Shown piece by piece: positions 1-7,803 of a DNA stretch of 18,126 nt. The stretch comes from SKVR01 sp964589855 (GTDB lineage Bacteria; Bacteroidota; Bacteroidia; Bacteroidales; UBA7960), in the NCBI GenBank assembly GCA_964589855.1, contig CAZPVB010000066.1, positions 1-18,126 on the forward strand. Direction: 5' to 3'. The position numbers and the translations under genes were made by a program. The notes under the pieces were generated by a model. The model did no database searches. It saw only the letters and a program-made list of their open reading frames with translations, and was not told where the DNA came from. Position 1 is the first letter of the stretch. Every line of letters starts with the position of its first letter.

Positions 1-98
1 TGTGTTCATTTTCTTTTTTAAACACATTGATTATCAGAATTTAACATCTGTGTAAATCTGTGTAATCTGTGGATAATTGATTTTTCAGAGTGGACTCA
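1..98 (+). repeat. Truncated copy 1 of a MITE-like interspersed repeat (right end)
   Basis: This stretch matches positions 12784-12882 with one missing A in a T/A run and one C/T substitution, so about 97 of 99 bases agree. It carries the short direct repeats TCTGTGTAA / TCTGTGTAA / TCTGTGGA and ends in the terminal inverted repeat CAGAGTGGACTCA. The left end lies outside the window. The four bases after the element are TATA, the same kind of AT-only tetranucleotide that flanks the other two copies. No coding potential is seen. Confidence 0.8.
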
Positions 99-511
99 TA
101 TATGGAGAAACGCTGATTTATAATCTTATTTTTTCCGGGAGGGATTGTCGCGATCGAAGATAAATACTTCAGGTTGCATTGGGATCAACAGAAACATTAC
201 TTTAAAACAACTACTCAACCTTGAATACTTATGAAACATGCAAAACAAGCACATTTAAAGACAATCAAAAATGAACAGGGAAGTTTGTTCAGAAAAGAAA
301 AACAAACACCTGCCACTTATCCGGTCTTCATTAAACGAAAACACATAACATAAGTCCCGGGCATTCAAAAACACTTCGTCTATCAAAAAAAGAATTATCC
401 CGGTTTTCACCAATTTTTCGTATTTTGCAGGATTAAGTGGAGAAGGATTTCACCGATTCCCTTCGCTTCAGAAACAATACCGATTAATCTCATTATTAAG
501 TTTATTTCATT
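99..511. other. Intergenic region upstream of rsgA
   Basis: This 413-base stretch has no convincing gene. A 40-codon open frame (231-353, +) encodes a basic peptide I do not recognise and is probably chance. The only regulatory signal I can point to is a -7-like box TATTTTGC at 421-428, about 85 bases before the rsgA start. It is one T short of the Bacteroidota consensus TAnnTTTG, so it is a weak candidate. No terminator-like hairpin was found. Confidence 0.4.
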
Positions 512-1435
512 TTGAAAGGAATCATCATAAAGTCTACAGGAAGCTGGTATAAGGTGCTTACCCTGGATGGGAAAAAGACCTATGATTGCCGCTTGCGGGG
601 AAAGTTTAAGATGGATGGCATCCGCTCAACAAATCCTGTGGCTGTAGGCGACGAGGTAATTTTTTCTCCGGAAAAGCAGCAAACCACAGGTATCATCACC
701 GAGATCAGGGAACGAAAGAATCATATCGTCAGAAAATCGACCAACCTGAGCAGGAAGAGTCAGGTTATTGCGGCAAATATAGATAAAGCATTGCTTATTG
801 CTACCCTTTTTGTACCCCGCACCTCAACCGGTTTTATTGATCGTTTTCTTGTCAACTGCGAAGCTTACAGCGTACCGGCAGAAATCATTTTCAACAAATG
901 CGACCTATACGAGGAAGAAGAAGACCAGATGCTGAAAGAACTTTTTACGATTTACCAATCTGCCGGTTATTCATGTAAGCGTGCCAGTGCTGTAAGTGGT
1001 GAAGGTTTGCAGGAGATCAAAGACATTATACAAGATAAAACGGTACTTTTCTCGGGGCACTCCGGTGTAGGAAAATCAACCCTGATCAATGCCATCGAAC
1101 CTGGGTTAAGTCTTAAAACAGCGCAAATTTCAATGACACACCTCAAAGGAAAACATACAACTACTTTTGCGGAGATGTTTCCCCTTTCCTTTGGTGGCAG
1201 AGTAATAGATACACCGGGCATTAAAGAATTCGGACTGGTAGATTTCGAACCCTGGGAATTAAGTCATTATTTCCCCGAAATGAGGGAGTACTTTAATCAA
1301 TGCCGTTTTGATAATTGTACCCACTACAATGAACCCGGTTGCGCTGTAAAACAAAATGTAGAATCAGGAAAAATAAGCATCTCCCGCTATCATAATTATC
1401 TTACCATGCTTACCGGACAAGATACCCGGGCCTAA
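512..1435 (+). CDS. rsgA: Small ribosomal subunit biogenesis GTPase RsgA
   Basis: RsgA is a circularly permuted GTPase that binds the 30S subunit and checks late 16S rRNA maturation in the cytosol. The permuted motif order is visible: N-terminal OB-fold (about residues 1-80), then G4 NKCD (128-131), G1/P-loop GHSGVGKST (182-190) and G3 DTPG (233-236). A C-terminal zinc-binding module follows with Cys264, Cys269, His271 and Cys277 in C-x4-C-x-H-x5-C spacing. The length of 307 aa is normal. The start is TTG at 512, chosen because the sequence from there, MKGIIIKSTGSWY, matches the usual RsgA N-terminus and no in-frame ATG lies nearby upstream. It is transcribed alone or weakly linked to the PhoH-like gene 177 bases downstream. 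Identification is firm; the non-ATG start may keep translation low. Confidence 0.95.
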   Translation: MKGIIIKSTGSWYKVLTLDGKKTYDCRLRGKFKMDGIRSTNPVAVGDEVIFSPEKQQTTGIITEIRERKNHIVRKSTNLSRKSQVIAANIDKALLIATLFVPRTSTGFIDRFLVNCEAYSVPAEIIFNKCDLYEEEEDQMLKELFTIYQSAGYSCKRASAVSGEGLQEIKDIIQDKTVLFSGHSGVGKSTLINAIEPGLSLKTAQISMTHLKGKHTTTFAEMFPLSFGGRVIDTPGIKEFGLVDFEPWELSHYFPEMREYFNQCRFDNCTHYNEPGCAVKQNVESGKISISRYHNYLTMLTGQDTRA

Positions 1436-1447
1436 TCTGTTAGCCTT
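1429..1447 (+). terminator. Possible weak terminator at the end of rsgA
   Basis: GGCCTAA and TTAGCC form a six-pair stem with one bulged C around a TCTG loop and are followed by TTT. The rsgA stop codon TAA is inside the left arm. The stem is short and the T run is only three bases, so this is a tentative call. Confidence 0.25.
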
Positions 1448-1532
1448 TACCATCATTGAGGTTCATAAGATATTAACAACCTATCGTTGAAAACATCCTG
1501 TTTTTATGATCACAATTCAGGCAAATCATTTC

Positions 1533-1541
1533 TATCTTAGC
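1533..1541 (+). promoter_or_regulatory. Candidate -7 box for the PIN-PhoH gene
   Basis: TATCTTAGC differs by one base from TATCTTTGC, a good instance of the Bacteroidota -7 consensus TAnnTTTG. It lies 72 bases upstream of the preferred ATG at 1613. No clear TTG-type -33 element is seen at the expected distance, so support is modest. Confidence 0.35.
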
Positions 1542-1612
1542 ATTCAGTTCACAAAACCAGCTTGAATTTCATCCAGCACATCAAAATCAATCACTCTTTC
1601 AAAATCTTTTTT

Positions 1613-3004
1613 ATGACTAATAAGATCACCACAGAAAAAGCACCCTCCACCCGCCGCAAACCCAAAACAAAATCCAGCAAAACAAAAACAGAATCCAAAA
1701 TATTCGTAATAGACACCTCCGTTATCATTTACAACTATGCATCGGTGCTTGATTTTCAGGAACATGATGTTGCCATTCCCATCACGGTGCTCGAAGAACT
1801 CGATCATTTTAAAAAAGGAAATGATACCAAAAACTTTCAGGCCAGGGAGTTTACACGTATTCTCGACAAACTTTCGCAATCTTCTTCGCTGCAGAACTGG
1901 GTATCGTTGGGTAATCCCAAAGGGGGTAGAATAAGGGTGGTAATGAATAAACCCAACGGACTGGATGCCACATCGGTTTTTGGCGAAGATAAACCCGATC
2001 ACAGGATACTGAATACAGCTATTTTTCTGATCAAAGAGAACCCCAAAAGCAAAGTAATACTGGTTTCAAAGGATATTAACCTGAGAATAAAAGCCAAATC
2101 GCTCAACATTGCCGCCGAAGATTATGAAACCGGTAAAATAAAAAATGTGGATGAACTCTACACTGGCAAAAAAGAAATACATACCAATAATGCAGAAGTA
2201 ATAGAACTGCTTTATAACATGGGTTATTGCGAACCCTCGGCATTGGGTCTGAAAGACCCTGTTCCCAATCAATACTTGATCATCAAACAAAACAGCAACT
2301 CTGTTCTTGGTTATTACAATCCACTGAGTGGCTATGTCGAAAAAATTGAAAAACACACCATTCAAAGGATAACGCCCCGCAACGCAGAGCAGGTATTTTC
2401 CCTTCATGCCATCCTGAATCCCAACATTAAGCTGGTAACCCTGCAAGGCATTGCCGGTACGGGAAAAACACTGATTGCCCTTGCAGGAGCACTGGAACAA
2501 CGACGCAAATATGAACAACTTTTTGTGGCACGACCTATTGTCCCCCTGTCAAACAGGGATATAGGATTTCTTCCGGGCGATGTTAGTTCTAAAATCTCTC
2601 CTTATATGGAACCCTTGTACGACAACCTTAAATTCATTCATCACCAGTACGGCGAAAAAGACAAGGAGTTTAAAAACATAACGGAAGCACTTGAAAGTGA
2701 AAAGATTGTTGTATCTCCCCTGGCATATATCAGAGGTAGAAGTTTGTCGAATGTAATTTTCCTGATCGATGAAGCACAAAACCTTACCCCCCACGAAGTG
2801 AAAACCATCATCACCCGGGCAGGAGAAAACACCAAGATGATCTTTACAGGCGATATTTTTCAAATTGATTCACCGTATCTGGATTCACAAAGTAACGGAC
2901 TTTCTTACCTGATTGACAGGGTAAAAGGAAATGACCTGTATGCCCATATCCGGCTAGAAAAGGGAGAAAGATCAGAGTTGGCAAACCTTGCCAATAGTTT
3001 GTGA
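1613..3004 (+). CDS. PIN domain-PhoH family ATPase
   Basis: This is a fusion of a PIN-type ribonuclease domain and a PhoH-like P-loop ATPase, an architecture linked to RNA unwinding and cleavage (PhoH2-like/YlaK type). Numbering from the ATG at 1613 (463 aa), the lysine-rich N-terminus is followed by PIN acidic residues Asp34 (VIDTSVI), Glu61/62 (LEELD), Asp129 (PDHRI) and Asp154 (SKDINLR). The PhoH domain has Walker A GIAGTGKT (279-286) and Walker B LIDEAQ (384-389). All four PIN acidic positions and both Walker motifs are present, so an active enzyme is expected. I prefer ATG 1613 over an in-frame TTG at 1562, because the extra 17 residues are not typical and the family usually starts close to the Lys-rich stretch. 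It stands as its own unit and converges on the M28-type gene. Its cellular substrate cannot be told from sequence. Confidence 0.9.
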   Translation: MTNKITTEKAPSTRRKPKTKSSKTKTESKIFVIDTSVIIYNYASVLDFQEHDVAIPITVLEELDHFKKGNDTKNFQAREFTRILDKLSQSSSLQNWVSLGNPKGGRIRVVMNKPNGLDATSVFGEDKPDHRILNTAIFLIKENPKSKVILVSKDINLRIKAKSLNIAAEDYETGKIKNVDELYTGKKEIHTNNAEVIELLYNMGYCEPSALGLKDPVPNQYLIIKQNSNSVLGYYNPLSGYVEKIEKHTIQRITPRNAEQVFSLHAILNPNIKLVTLQGIAGTGKTLIALAGALEQRRKYEQLFVARPIVPLSNRDIGFLPGDVSSKISPYMEPLYDNLKFIHHQYGEKDKEFKNITEALESEKIVVSPLAYIRGRSLSNVIFLIDEAQNLTPHEVKTIITRAGENTKMIFTGDIFQIDSPYLDSQSNGLSYLIDRVKGNDLYAHIRLEKGERSELANLANSL

Positions 3005-3183
3005 TAATATGTGAAAAGGATATTCTGATTATAAACCTTGCAGGAAGATATGTCAGAAGACCAAACCTGAAGAAGATCAGTGAAGAGAGAAAAGATCAGT
3101 GTATTACCCTGCATGGGAAGCAGGTTGTAAAGAACATACTTTCATGCCAGTATAAAAAGAAAACTCTTTTCCCACTGATATGA

Positions 3184-4188
3184 TTATGGATTGTAGATCA
3201 ATGAAAGTACGACATTTCCTACAGCATCGAGGGTAGCTGGATCTATCTGCTCCATAGAATCTTCCATAGTATGCCATTGTGGGAAAAAACCGTTGGGAGT
3301 ATCAGAACGCAGATCAATAATGTTGATCGTGGGAATGCCTCGGATCTCATTTACATATAAATGATCATCGGTAATAACCCCCCCTTCCTGGTTGATGAAA
3401 TAATGTCCGTAATTTTTATTTTGTGCCAGTTTCCAAACTTTTCTAACAATGTTGGGCGCATATAGCATGGAGTATCCCTCTTTTTTAAAAGTGGCATTAT
3501 AAGCGCCCACCATGTCCAGTAAAACACCATAACGGGCAAAATAATCGGGTTGATGAGGTCTTCGCGACCAGTACTGGCTTCCAAGTGCCCATGAATGCTG
3601 TTCAGATCCCTGGTGGGTGCGGTGCTCGCCATAGTCTTCAGCATCAAAGAAGATGATGTCTACACCTATTTCCGGAGTGTGAAGACTCATCAAACGCGCA
3701 ACTTCGAGCAGCACCCCTACCCCACTGCCACCATCGTTGGCGCCATCAATTGGGGTGAAATGATAAGCGGGATCAGGATCATGATCTGCCCAGGGGCGGG
3801 TATCCCAGTGGGCACAAAAAAGTATACGGTTGGTAGCCTCCGGTTGAAAAGAGCCAATCAGATTTTTTATATTTAAAACGGTCCCATCATAAGCGTTTAC
3901 TTTTGCCCGCTGTACATATACGGTATCCGACCATTCGCCCAGTTTCTCTTCCAACCAGTTACCACAAGCAACATGCGAAGGGGTATTGGGTACACGCGGG
4001 CCAAAAGCTACCTGTCGCACTACAAACTGATATGCCGAATCGCTGTTGAAAGCAGGAATAAATACATTTTCCTTATTACTGGACACTGGCTCTTCAGAAA
4101 CTGAAGGTCTCTTTTCACTTTTTCTTTTTTCACCACCGCAGGCAATAAAAAGAAATACAACAAAAACGGGCAAAATGTATCTTATCAT
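3184..4188 (-). CDS. M28-family lipoprotein, probable glutaminyl-peptide cyclotransferase
   Basis: This 334-aa exported zinc enzyme begins with a short hydrophobic signal and lipobox FIAC, predicting lipidation at Cys17. The M28 fold is marked by AHWDTRPWAD (His127, Asp129), DGANDGGSG (Asp152), FFDAEDYG (Glu184, Asp185), LLDMVG (Asp225) and QWHTMED (His306). In M28 aminopeptidases the EE pair is usual. Here it is Glu-Asp, and with the GSQYWSRRPH and TDDHLYVN segments this fits the bacterial glutaminyl cyclases described from oral Bacteroidota. These form N-terminal pyroglutamate on proteins exported through the inner membrane. By that comparison the zinc ligands would be Asp152, Asp185 and His306, with Glu184 and Asp225 catalytic. 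A plain M28 aminopeptidase is the alternative. It is divergent from the glycosidase gene and has its own promoter with a very short leader. Confidence 0.85.
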   Translation of the reverse strand: MIRYILPVFVVFLFIACGGEKRKSEKRPSVSEEPVSSNKENVFIPAFNSDSAYQFVVRQVAFGPRVPNTPSHVACGNWLEEKLGEWSDTVYVQRAKVNAYDGTVLNIKNLIGSFQPEATNRILFCAHWDTRPWADHDPDPAYHFTPIDGANDGGSGVGVLLEVARLMSLHTPEIGVDIIFFDAEDYGEHRTHQGSEQHSWALGSQYWSRRPHQPDYFARYGVLLDMVGAYNATFKKEGYSMLYAPNIVRKVWKLAQNKNYGHYFINQEGGVITDDHLYVNEIRGIPTINIIDLRSDTPNGFFPQWHTMEDSMEQIDPATLDAVGNVVLSLIYNP

Positions 4189-4572
4189 GGAGTTTTTGTT
4201 TGCAAAGATAATCAGACTTCGCCAGAAAAATTAAATGCTACAATATTTTCGTTTACCAAAAAAACAAAACTGCCGACTTTTATACCCATATAAATCGAAA
4301 AAGATGGCGAAAAGCTGCCAGTGTTTTTGCGTCAGATTCAAAAGAGCGAATTCCAACCCCTGTAAAGCACGCCAACGTCTTTGCTGAACTTTGATCAAAT
4401 AATGAACAGATTAACGAATTATTCTAAATTGAGCAGATAATCCCTCATAACAGAGACATTTTTTCACCGGTCTGATCCATAGAAGTCATATTTTTACTCT
4501 ATACTTTATAACCCCAAAGAATCCCGAGCAAAAAACATAATTATCTGATATACAAACAATAAACAATAAAAC
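4189..4572. other. Intergenic region between divergent lipoprotein genes
   Basis: This 384-base spacer holds the -7 box of the minus-strand gene at its left end. For the plus-strand glycosidase only a poor -7-like stretch (TATACTTTA near 4500) is visible. The bases just before the glycosidase ATG are A-rich, as is usual for translation starts in this phylum. I see no gene, RNA gene or strong hairpin. Confidence 0.4.
4202..4210 (-). promoter_or_regulatory. -7 promoter box for the M28-type lipoprotein gene
   Basis: On the minus strand this reads TATCTTTGC, a perfect match to the Bacteroidota TAnnTTTG box. It ends 13 bases before the ATG at 4188, so the transcript would be almost leaderless. 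A convincing -33 TTG at the usual spacing is not seen. Confidence 0.6.
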
Positions 4573-6516
4573 ATGAAAAAGCAAATCAACCATTCCCGGA
4601 TCCTGATCATTTTCCTTTTGTTGGTCTATTCCTGCCAAACGGCAGAAAAAGAACAGATCAATGGAGAATATCCGCAGATCAAAGAAAACCTGAAAACAGG
4701 TTGGAACACCTACAATACCTGGAATTCCCTTTCCTATGTATGGATGCCGCAAGGGTTTGAAATTGCTTTTGACCTTAAATACCAGGCACACAATTTTTCA
4801 GGATACCTGCACAGAGCAAATTTCATTGAAGGATCTGACTGGGAAACGCCGAAACTGAAGGCACTTGCCCATGCCTGGGATGGAAGTTATACTGAAATTG
4901 AAGTAAACTGGGAAGATGTGCATGTAATTATAGAGACCGCTACGGCCGGCGATGATTTTGTGGCAACCATAAGACCTGTTGGTGAGCAGAAATATCCTTC
5001 CCATGTAATTGCACGAACCGGAATCGTTTTTAACCGCCCCGGAATGGTCAAAAAGGAAACAGATGGCAGTATAAAAGGTATATTTGATGACCGAACGATT
5101 GAAGTTTTTGCATCCACAGATACGGAAGAAGACTTTGCCACGGGGGCTTCTATGCCTTACTTTTCCATGTCGCTCAATGATATTGCAGCCATCAGCACAG
5201 GCACAAGTCGTTCATTGCCGGAAGTGCAGCAAATCATTGAAGAGCAGAAAAAAAACTACCTCTCTAAAGCCAATCAGTTTGGTGCTCAGCGGGCAGAGGT
5301 GTATCAGGCCATAACCACCAGTATGGCATGGAACACCATTTACGAACCCAGAAAAGATCGTGTTTTGTCTACCGTAAGCAGAACCTGGAATGTGCAACGG
5401 GGAGGATATGGATTGTTTGCCTGGGACAATTTCTTCATGGCTTACCTTAGCGCCATTGATCATAAAGACCTTGCCTTCGCCAATGTGATTGAGCATCTTG
5501 ATGATATGACCGAAGAGGGATTTGTACCCAACAACTCGCAGGGAAATGGACGTATGTCCTGGGACAGAAGCCAACCTCCCGTTGGAGGCATTGTTACCAG
5601 AGAAATCTATAAGAAATACCCTGAAAAATGGTTTCTCGAAACTACTTTTGACAGACTGCTGACCTGGAATCGTTGGTGGATGAAACGCAGGTACCACAAA
5701 GGAATGCTATGCTGGGGATCGCACGATTCCAAAAACCCTTATAACGACAAAGCCCATAACAATCACCTGGCTGCAGTACTGGAAAGTGGGCTGGACGACT
5801 CCCCCATGTATCAGGAAGTACCCTTTGACAAAGAAAAGGGAATACTACTACTTCATGATGTCGGACTCAACAGTTTGTATGTGGCAGATTGCGAAGCATT
5901 GGCAGAAATGGCAGTTGTGCTGGGAAAACATGAGGAAGCAGAAGAACTCATAAAAAGGGCAGAGCAAATAAGAGAGCAGATCAAAACCCTTTGGAGTGAA
6001 GAAGATGGAATATTTTTAAACAGAAGAACCGACAATGGAGAATTTGTGAAAAAATATTCCCCCACACTGTTTTATGCCCTTATGGCAAATGCGGCAACAC
6101 CCGAACAAGCCGAAACAATGGTAAACAATTATTTTTACAATCCTGAGCATTTTTGGGGCGAATATATTATGCCATCCATTTCGAGAAGCGACCCCGAGTT
6201 TTACAAACAAAGATACTGGAAAGGCGCCATTTGGGCACCTATGAATTTCCTTACCTACCTGTCTTTCAGAGAGTACGACAACCTAAAAGAAGCACAGAAC
6301 GATCTGGCAGAAAAATCACTCGACCTGTTTACAGGCGAATGGAAGCGGATGAACTATATCTCTGAAAATTATTCCGCTTTCGACGGAACAGGCAATGATC
6401 CACGAATCAAAAGCCATCCATTCTATACCTGGGGTGCTTTGCTCGGTGCGATATCGTTTATCAACGAAGGTTTGATGCCCCCACCGGAAGAATCGATCAG
6501 TGCAGAATTGCATTGA
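4573..6516 (+). CDS. GH63/trehalase-like (MGH1-type) glycoside hydrolase, lipoprotein
   Basis: This is a 647-aa exported (alpha/alpha)6-barrel glycosidase. An N-terminal hydrophobic signal ends in LLVYSC, predicting lipidation at Cys21. A beta-rich N-terminal region (about 40-210) precedes the barrel (about 230-635). Family signatures are AWDNFFMAYL (284-293), MSWDRSQPP (328-336), ESGLDDSP (404-411), RYWKGAIWAP (547-556) and YISENYSAFDGTG (595-607). By analogy with GH63 and GH37 enzymes, Asp408 is the likely catalytic acid and Glu598 the base. Inverting alpha-glycosidase activity on an alpha-glucosidic or alpha-mannosidic substrate is expected, but the specificity cannot be read from sequence. 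It lies upstream of the arabinose locus on the same strand. A 585-base gap containing regulatory sequence separates it from araR, so co-transcription is doubtful. No SusC/SusD pair is in view. Confidence 0.85.
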   Translation: MKKQINHSRILIIFLLLVYSCQTAEKEQINGEYPQIKENLKTGWNTYNTWNSLSYVWMPQGFEIAFDLKYQAHNFSGYLHRANFIEGSDWETPKLKALAHAWDGSYTEIEVNWEDVHVIIETATAGDDFVATIRPVGEQKYPSHVIARTGIVFNRPGMVKKETDGSIKGIFDDRTIEVFASTDTEEDFATGASMPYFSMSLNDIAAISTGTSRSLPEVQQIIEEQKKNYLSKANQFGAQRAEVYQAITTSMAWNTIYEPRKDRVLSTVSRTWNVQRGGYGLFAWDNFFMAYLSAIDHKDLAFANVIEHLDDMTEEGFVPNNSQGNGRMSWDRSQPPVGGIVTREIYKKYPEKWFLETTFDRLLTWNRWWMKRRYHKGMLCWGSHDSKNPYNDKAHNNHLAAVLESGLDDSPMYQEVPFDKEKGILLLHDVGLNSLYVADCEALAEMAVVLGKHEEAEELIKRAEQIREQIKTLWSEEDGIFLNRRTDNGEFVKKYSPTLFYALMANAATPEQAETMVNNYFYNPEHFWGEYIMPSISRSDPEFYKQRYWKGAIWAPMNFLTYLSFREYDNLKEAQNDLAEKSLDLFTGEWKRMNYISENYSAFDGTGNDPRIKSHPFYTWGALLGAISFINEGLMPPPEESISAELH

Positions 6517-6833
6517 AGATGACTTTTAGGATCAAAATACTTATTTTCTTTCATTCTTGTCTGGTAGCGTTTTGAAATTTCTCTCCCTGGGTACTTATGA
6601 CAACTTTTAACCGCCTGTTATCGGGGGGCAAGGAAGGTTTCCGCTGCTTTCTGTGTCCAATTTCTTACAACACCCTTTGTTCTTCCAGAACGATAGATTC
6701 CTTTGCTTTCATGGAGAAATGTAAACAACAAAAGTTATCGTTACCTCCTGAAATTTAATTTCTGTCAAATCAAACGCACTTAACAACTATTTTCAAAAAA
6801 ATAAACTAATCCATTTTACCAGAAAATATTGAA

Positions 6834-6898
6834 AAAAATAACACTTTTCAGGATTGAAATTCTTTTTTTAAACCAAATAAGTGTTATTTTTACACTTA
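6834..6898. promoter_or_regulatory. Candidate AraR operator region (palindrome plus extra inverted half-site)
   Basis: At 6878-6898 the arms TAAGTGT and ACACTTA are perfect inverted repeats of 7 bp around a 7-base TATTTTT spacer, the size expected for a dimeric winged-helix repressor. At 6834-6846 the 13-mer AAAAATAACACTT is the exact reverse complement of 6879-6891, giving a second, inverted half-site 45 bases upstream. The position ahead of araR suggests autoregulation. That AraR is the protein binding here is inference; I did not find an equally good copy before araA. Confidence 0.45.
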
Positions 6899-6969
6899 AA
6901 TAGTCAAAGTTATTTTACGGACCTGTCAAATGCTTTCAGATTTCTGGGCTGTTGTTTCGGAATGTGAAA

Positions 6970-7012
6970 AAGTTGGCAAATTGGACAAAGTTGATTTTCC
7001 AATTCCCAACTT
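6970..7012 (+). other. Imperfect hairpin in the araR upstream region
   Basis: AAGTTGG (6970-6976) pairs with CCAACTT (7006-7012), and AATTGGA (6979-6985 region) pairs with TCCAATT, giving about 14 base pairs interrupted by a small CA/C internal bulge around a loop of about 12 bases. It lies 90 bases before the araR ATG. It may be a leader structure if transcription starts upstream, or a relic of a small repeat. It is not followed by a T run, so it is not a classical terminator. Confidence 0.4.
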
Positions 7013-7101
7013 ACAGATTCTAAAGTCATCAATCCAAATTTTGAAAAGAGACAAGAAGCTTCAGCAAAATTATTCTTTGAACACAGCAAAATCAAATAAA
7101 T

Positions 7102-7803
7102 ATGTCGCCATCATTATATTATCAATCTTTTGCCCGTCACCTTGTTGCTGTTGACAGCATCATCTTTGGTTTCAGCGAAAACCAGCTTCAACTCCTGGTT
7201 ACCCGCCGGGAACTGGAGCATCATCGTGGACAATGGTCGCTAATGGGAGGATTTGTTGAAGAGAATGAAAGTGTTGATGCTGCCGCCCGACGAATCCTGG
7301 AAGAATTGACTGGATTAAAGAATATCTACCTTGAACAGCTTTACACTTATGGAGATTCCGACCGCGACGATGGCGCAAGGGTAATCTCAGTAGCCTACTA
7401 TGCCCTCATAAACATGGATGCTTATAACGAAGAATCAGGCAATCGTTACCAGGCAAAATGGTTTGCCATGGATGAAATACCACAGTTGGTTTTCGATCAT
7501 AATACAATGGTAGAAAAAGCACTGAAAAGGCTCCGCAGGAAAACCATCATACAACCCGTTGGTTTTGAATTGCTTCCCGAAAAATTTACCCTTACACAAC
7601 TGCAAACTTTATACGAAGCAATCCACGGACAGGAACTCGACAAACGCAACTTCCGGAAAAAAATTCTTTCTATGAACGTACTGCAAAAACTCGATGAAAA
7701 AGATAAAAATTCTTCCCGCAGGGGAGCCTTTCTTTTTTGCTTCGACAAGCAAAAATATCATGAAATGATGAATGGAGATGGTGTTTTTGATTTTAAATAT
7801 TGA
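7102..7803 (+). CDS. araR: AraR, Nudix-fold transcriptional regulator of L-arabinose utilisation
   Basis: This is an NrtR/AraR-type repressor of 233 aa with a Nudix-like sensor domain (about 10-145) and a C-terminal winged helix-turn-helix (about 155-225). The Nudix box region GGFVEENESVDAAARRILEE (49-68) keeps the glycines, one Glu and the Arg. The canonical REUXEE segment reads RILEEL, so two catalytic acidic positions are lost, as expected for a sensor rather than a hydrolase. Characterised Bacteroides AraR proteins of this class bind DNA as dimers and release it on binding L-arabinose. The araA, araD and araB genes directly downstream on the same strand support the same role here. The TGA stop is the first three bases of a repeat element at 7801-7970, yet protein length is normal because the reconstructed empty site also has TGA there. 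The function is strongly supported by fold and context; the effector is inferred. Confidence 0.88.
   Translation: MSPSLYYQSFARHLVAVDSIIFGFSENQLQLLVTRRELEHHRGQWSLMGGFVEENESVDAAARRILEELTGLKNIYLEQLYTYGDSDRDDGARVISVAYYALINMDAYNEESGNRYQAKWFAMDEIPQLVFDHNTMVEKALKRLRRKTIIQPVGFELLPEKFTLTQLQTLYEAIHGQELDKRNFRKKILSMNVLQKLDEKDKNSSRRGAFLFCFDKQKYHEMMNGDGVFDFKY

Larger units (their letters stand above)
6517..7101. other. Long spacer between glycosidase gene and araR
   Basis: This 585-base region has no convincing gene. A plus-strand open frame at 6930-7154 overlaps the araR start and has no recognisable domain. The left part (6517-6820) shows nothing I can name. The right part holds an inverted repeat proposed as an AraR operator (6834-6898) and an imperfect hairpin (6970-7012), each listed separately. 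A box resembling the -7 consensus but with one extra base, TATTCTTTG, lies at 7071-7079, just before the araR ATG. Confidence 0.4.

Noticed and set aside
69..77. TGTGGATAA in repeat copy 1, which matches a DnaA box on the minus strand
   Set aside because: It is a single site created by one base change from TGTGGACAA in the other copies, with no cluster of boxes or dnaA/dnaN genes nearby.
231..353. Open frame of 40 codons upstream of rsgA
   Set aside because: It is short and basic with no homology I can recall, and no promoter or hairpin supports it.
1562..1612. Upstream TTG start for the PIN-PhoH gene
   Set aside because: The 17 extra residues are unlike the family N-terminus and an ATG at 1613 is well placed; the TTG form cannot be excluded but is less likely.
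3001..3183. Open frame of 60 codons starting with GTG and overlapping the PIN-PhoH stop codon
   Set aside because: It has no recognisable domain, uses a GTG start inside the previous stop region and fills the gap between converging genes; it is more likely chance.
6619..6700. Minus-strand stretch reading like a short protein fragment (RSGRTKGVVRNWTQKAAETF)
   Set aside because: It is bounded by stops on both sides within about 30 codons and matches no family I can name, so I do not call a pseudogene.
6930..7154. Open frame of 74 codons overlapping the araR start
   Set aside because: It overlaps the well-supported araR N-terminus in another frame and runs through the hairpin at 6970-7012; the peptide is unrecognised.
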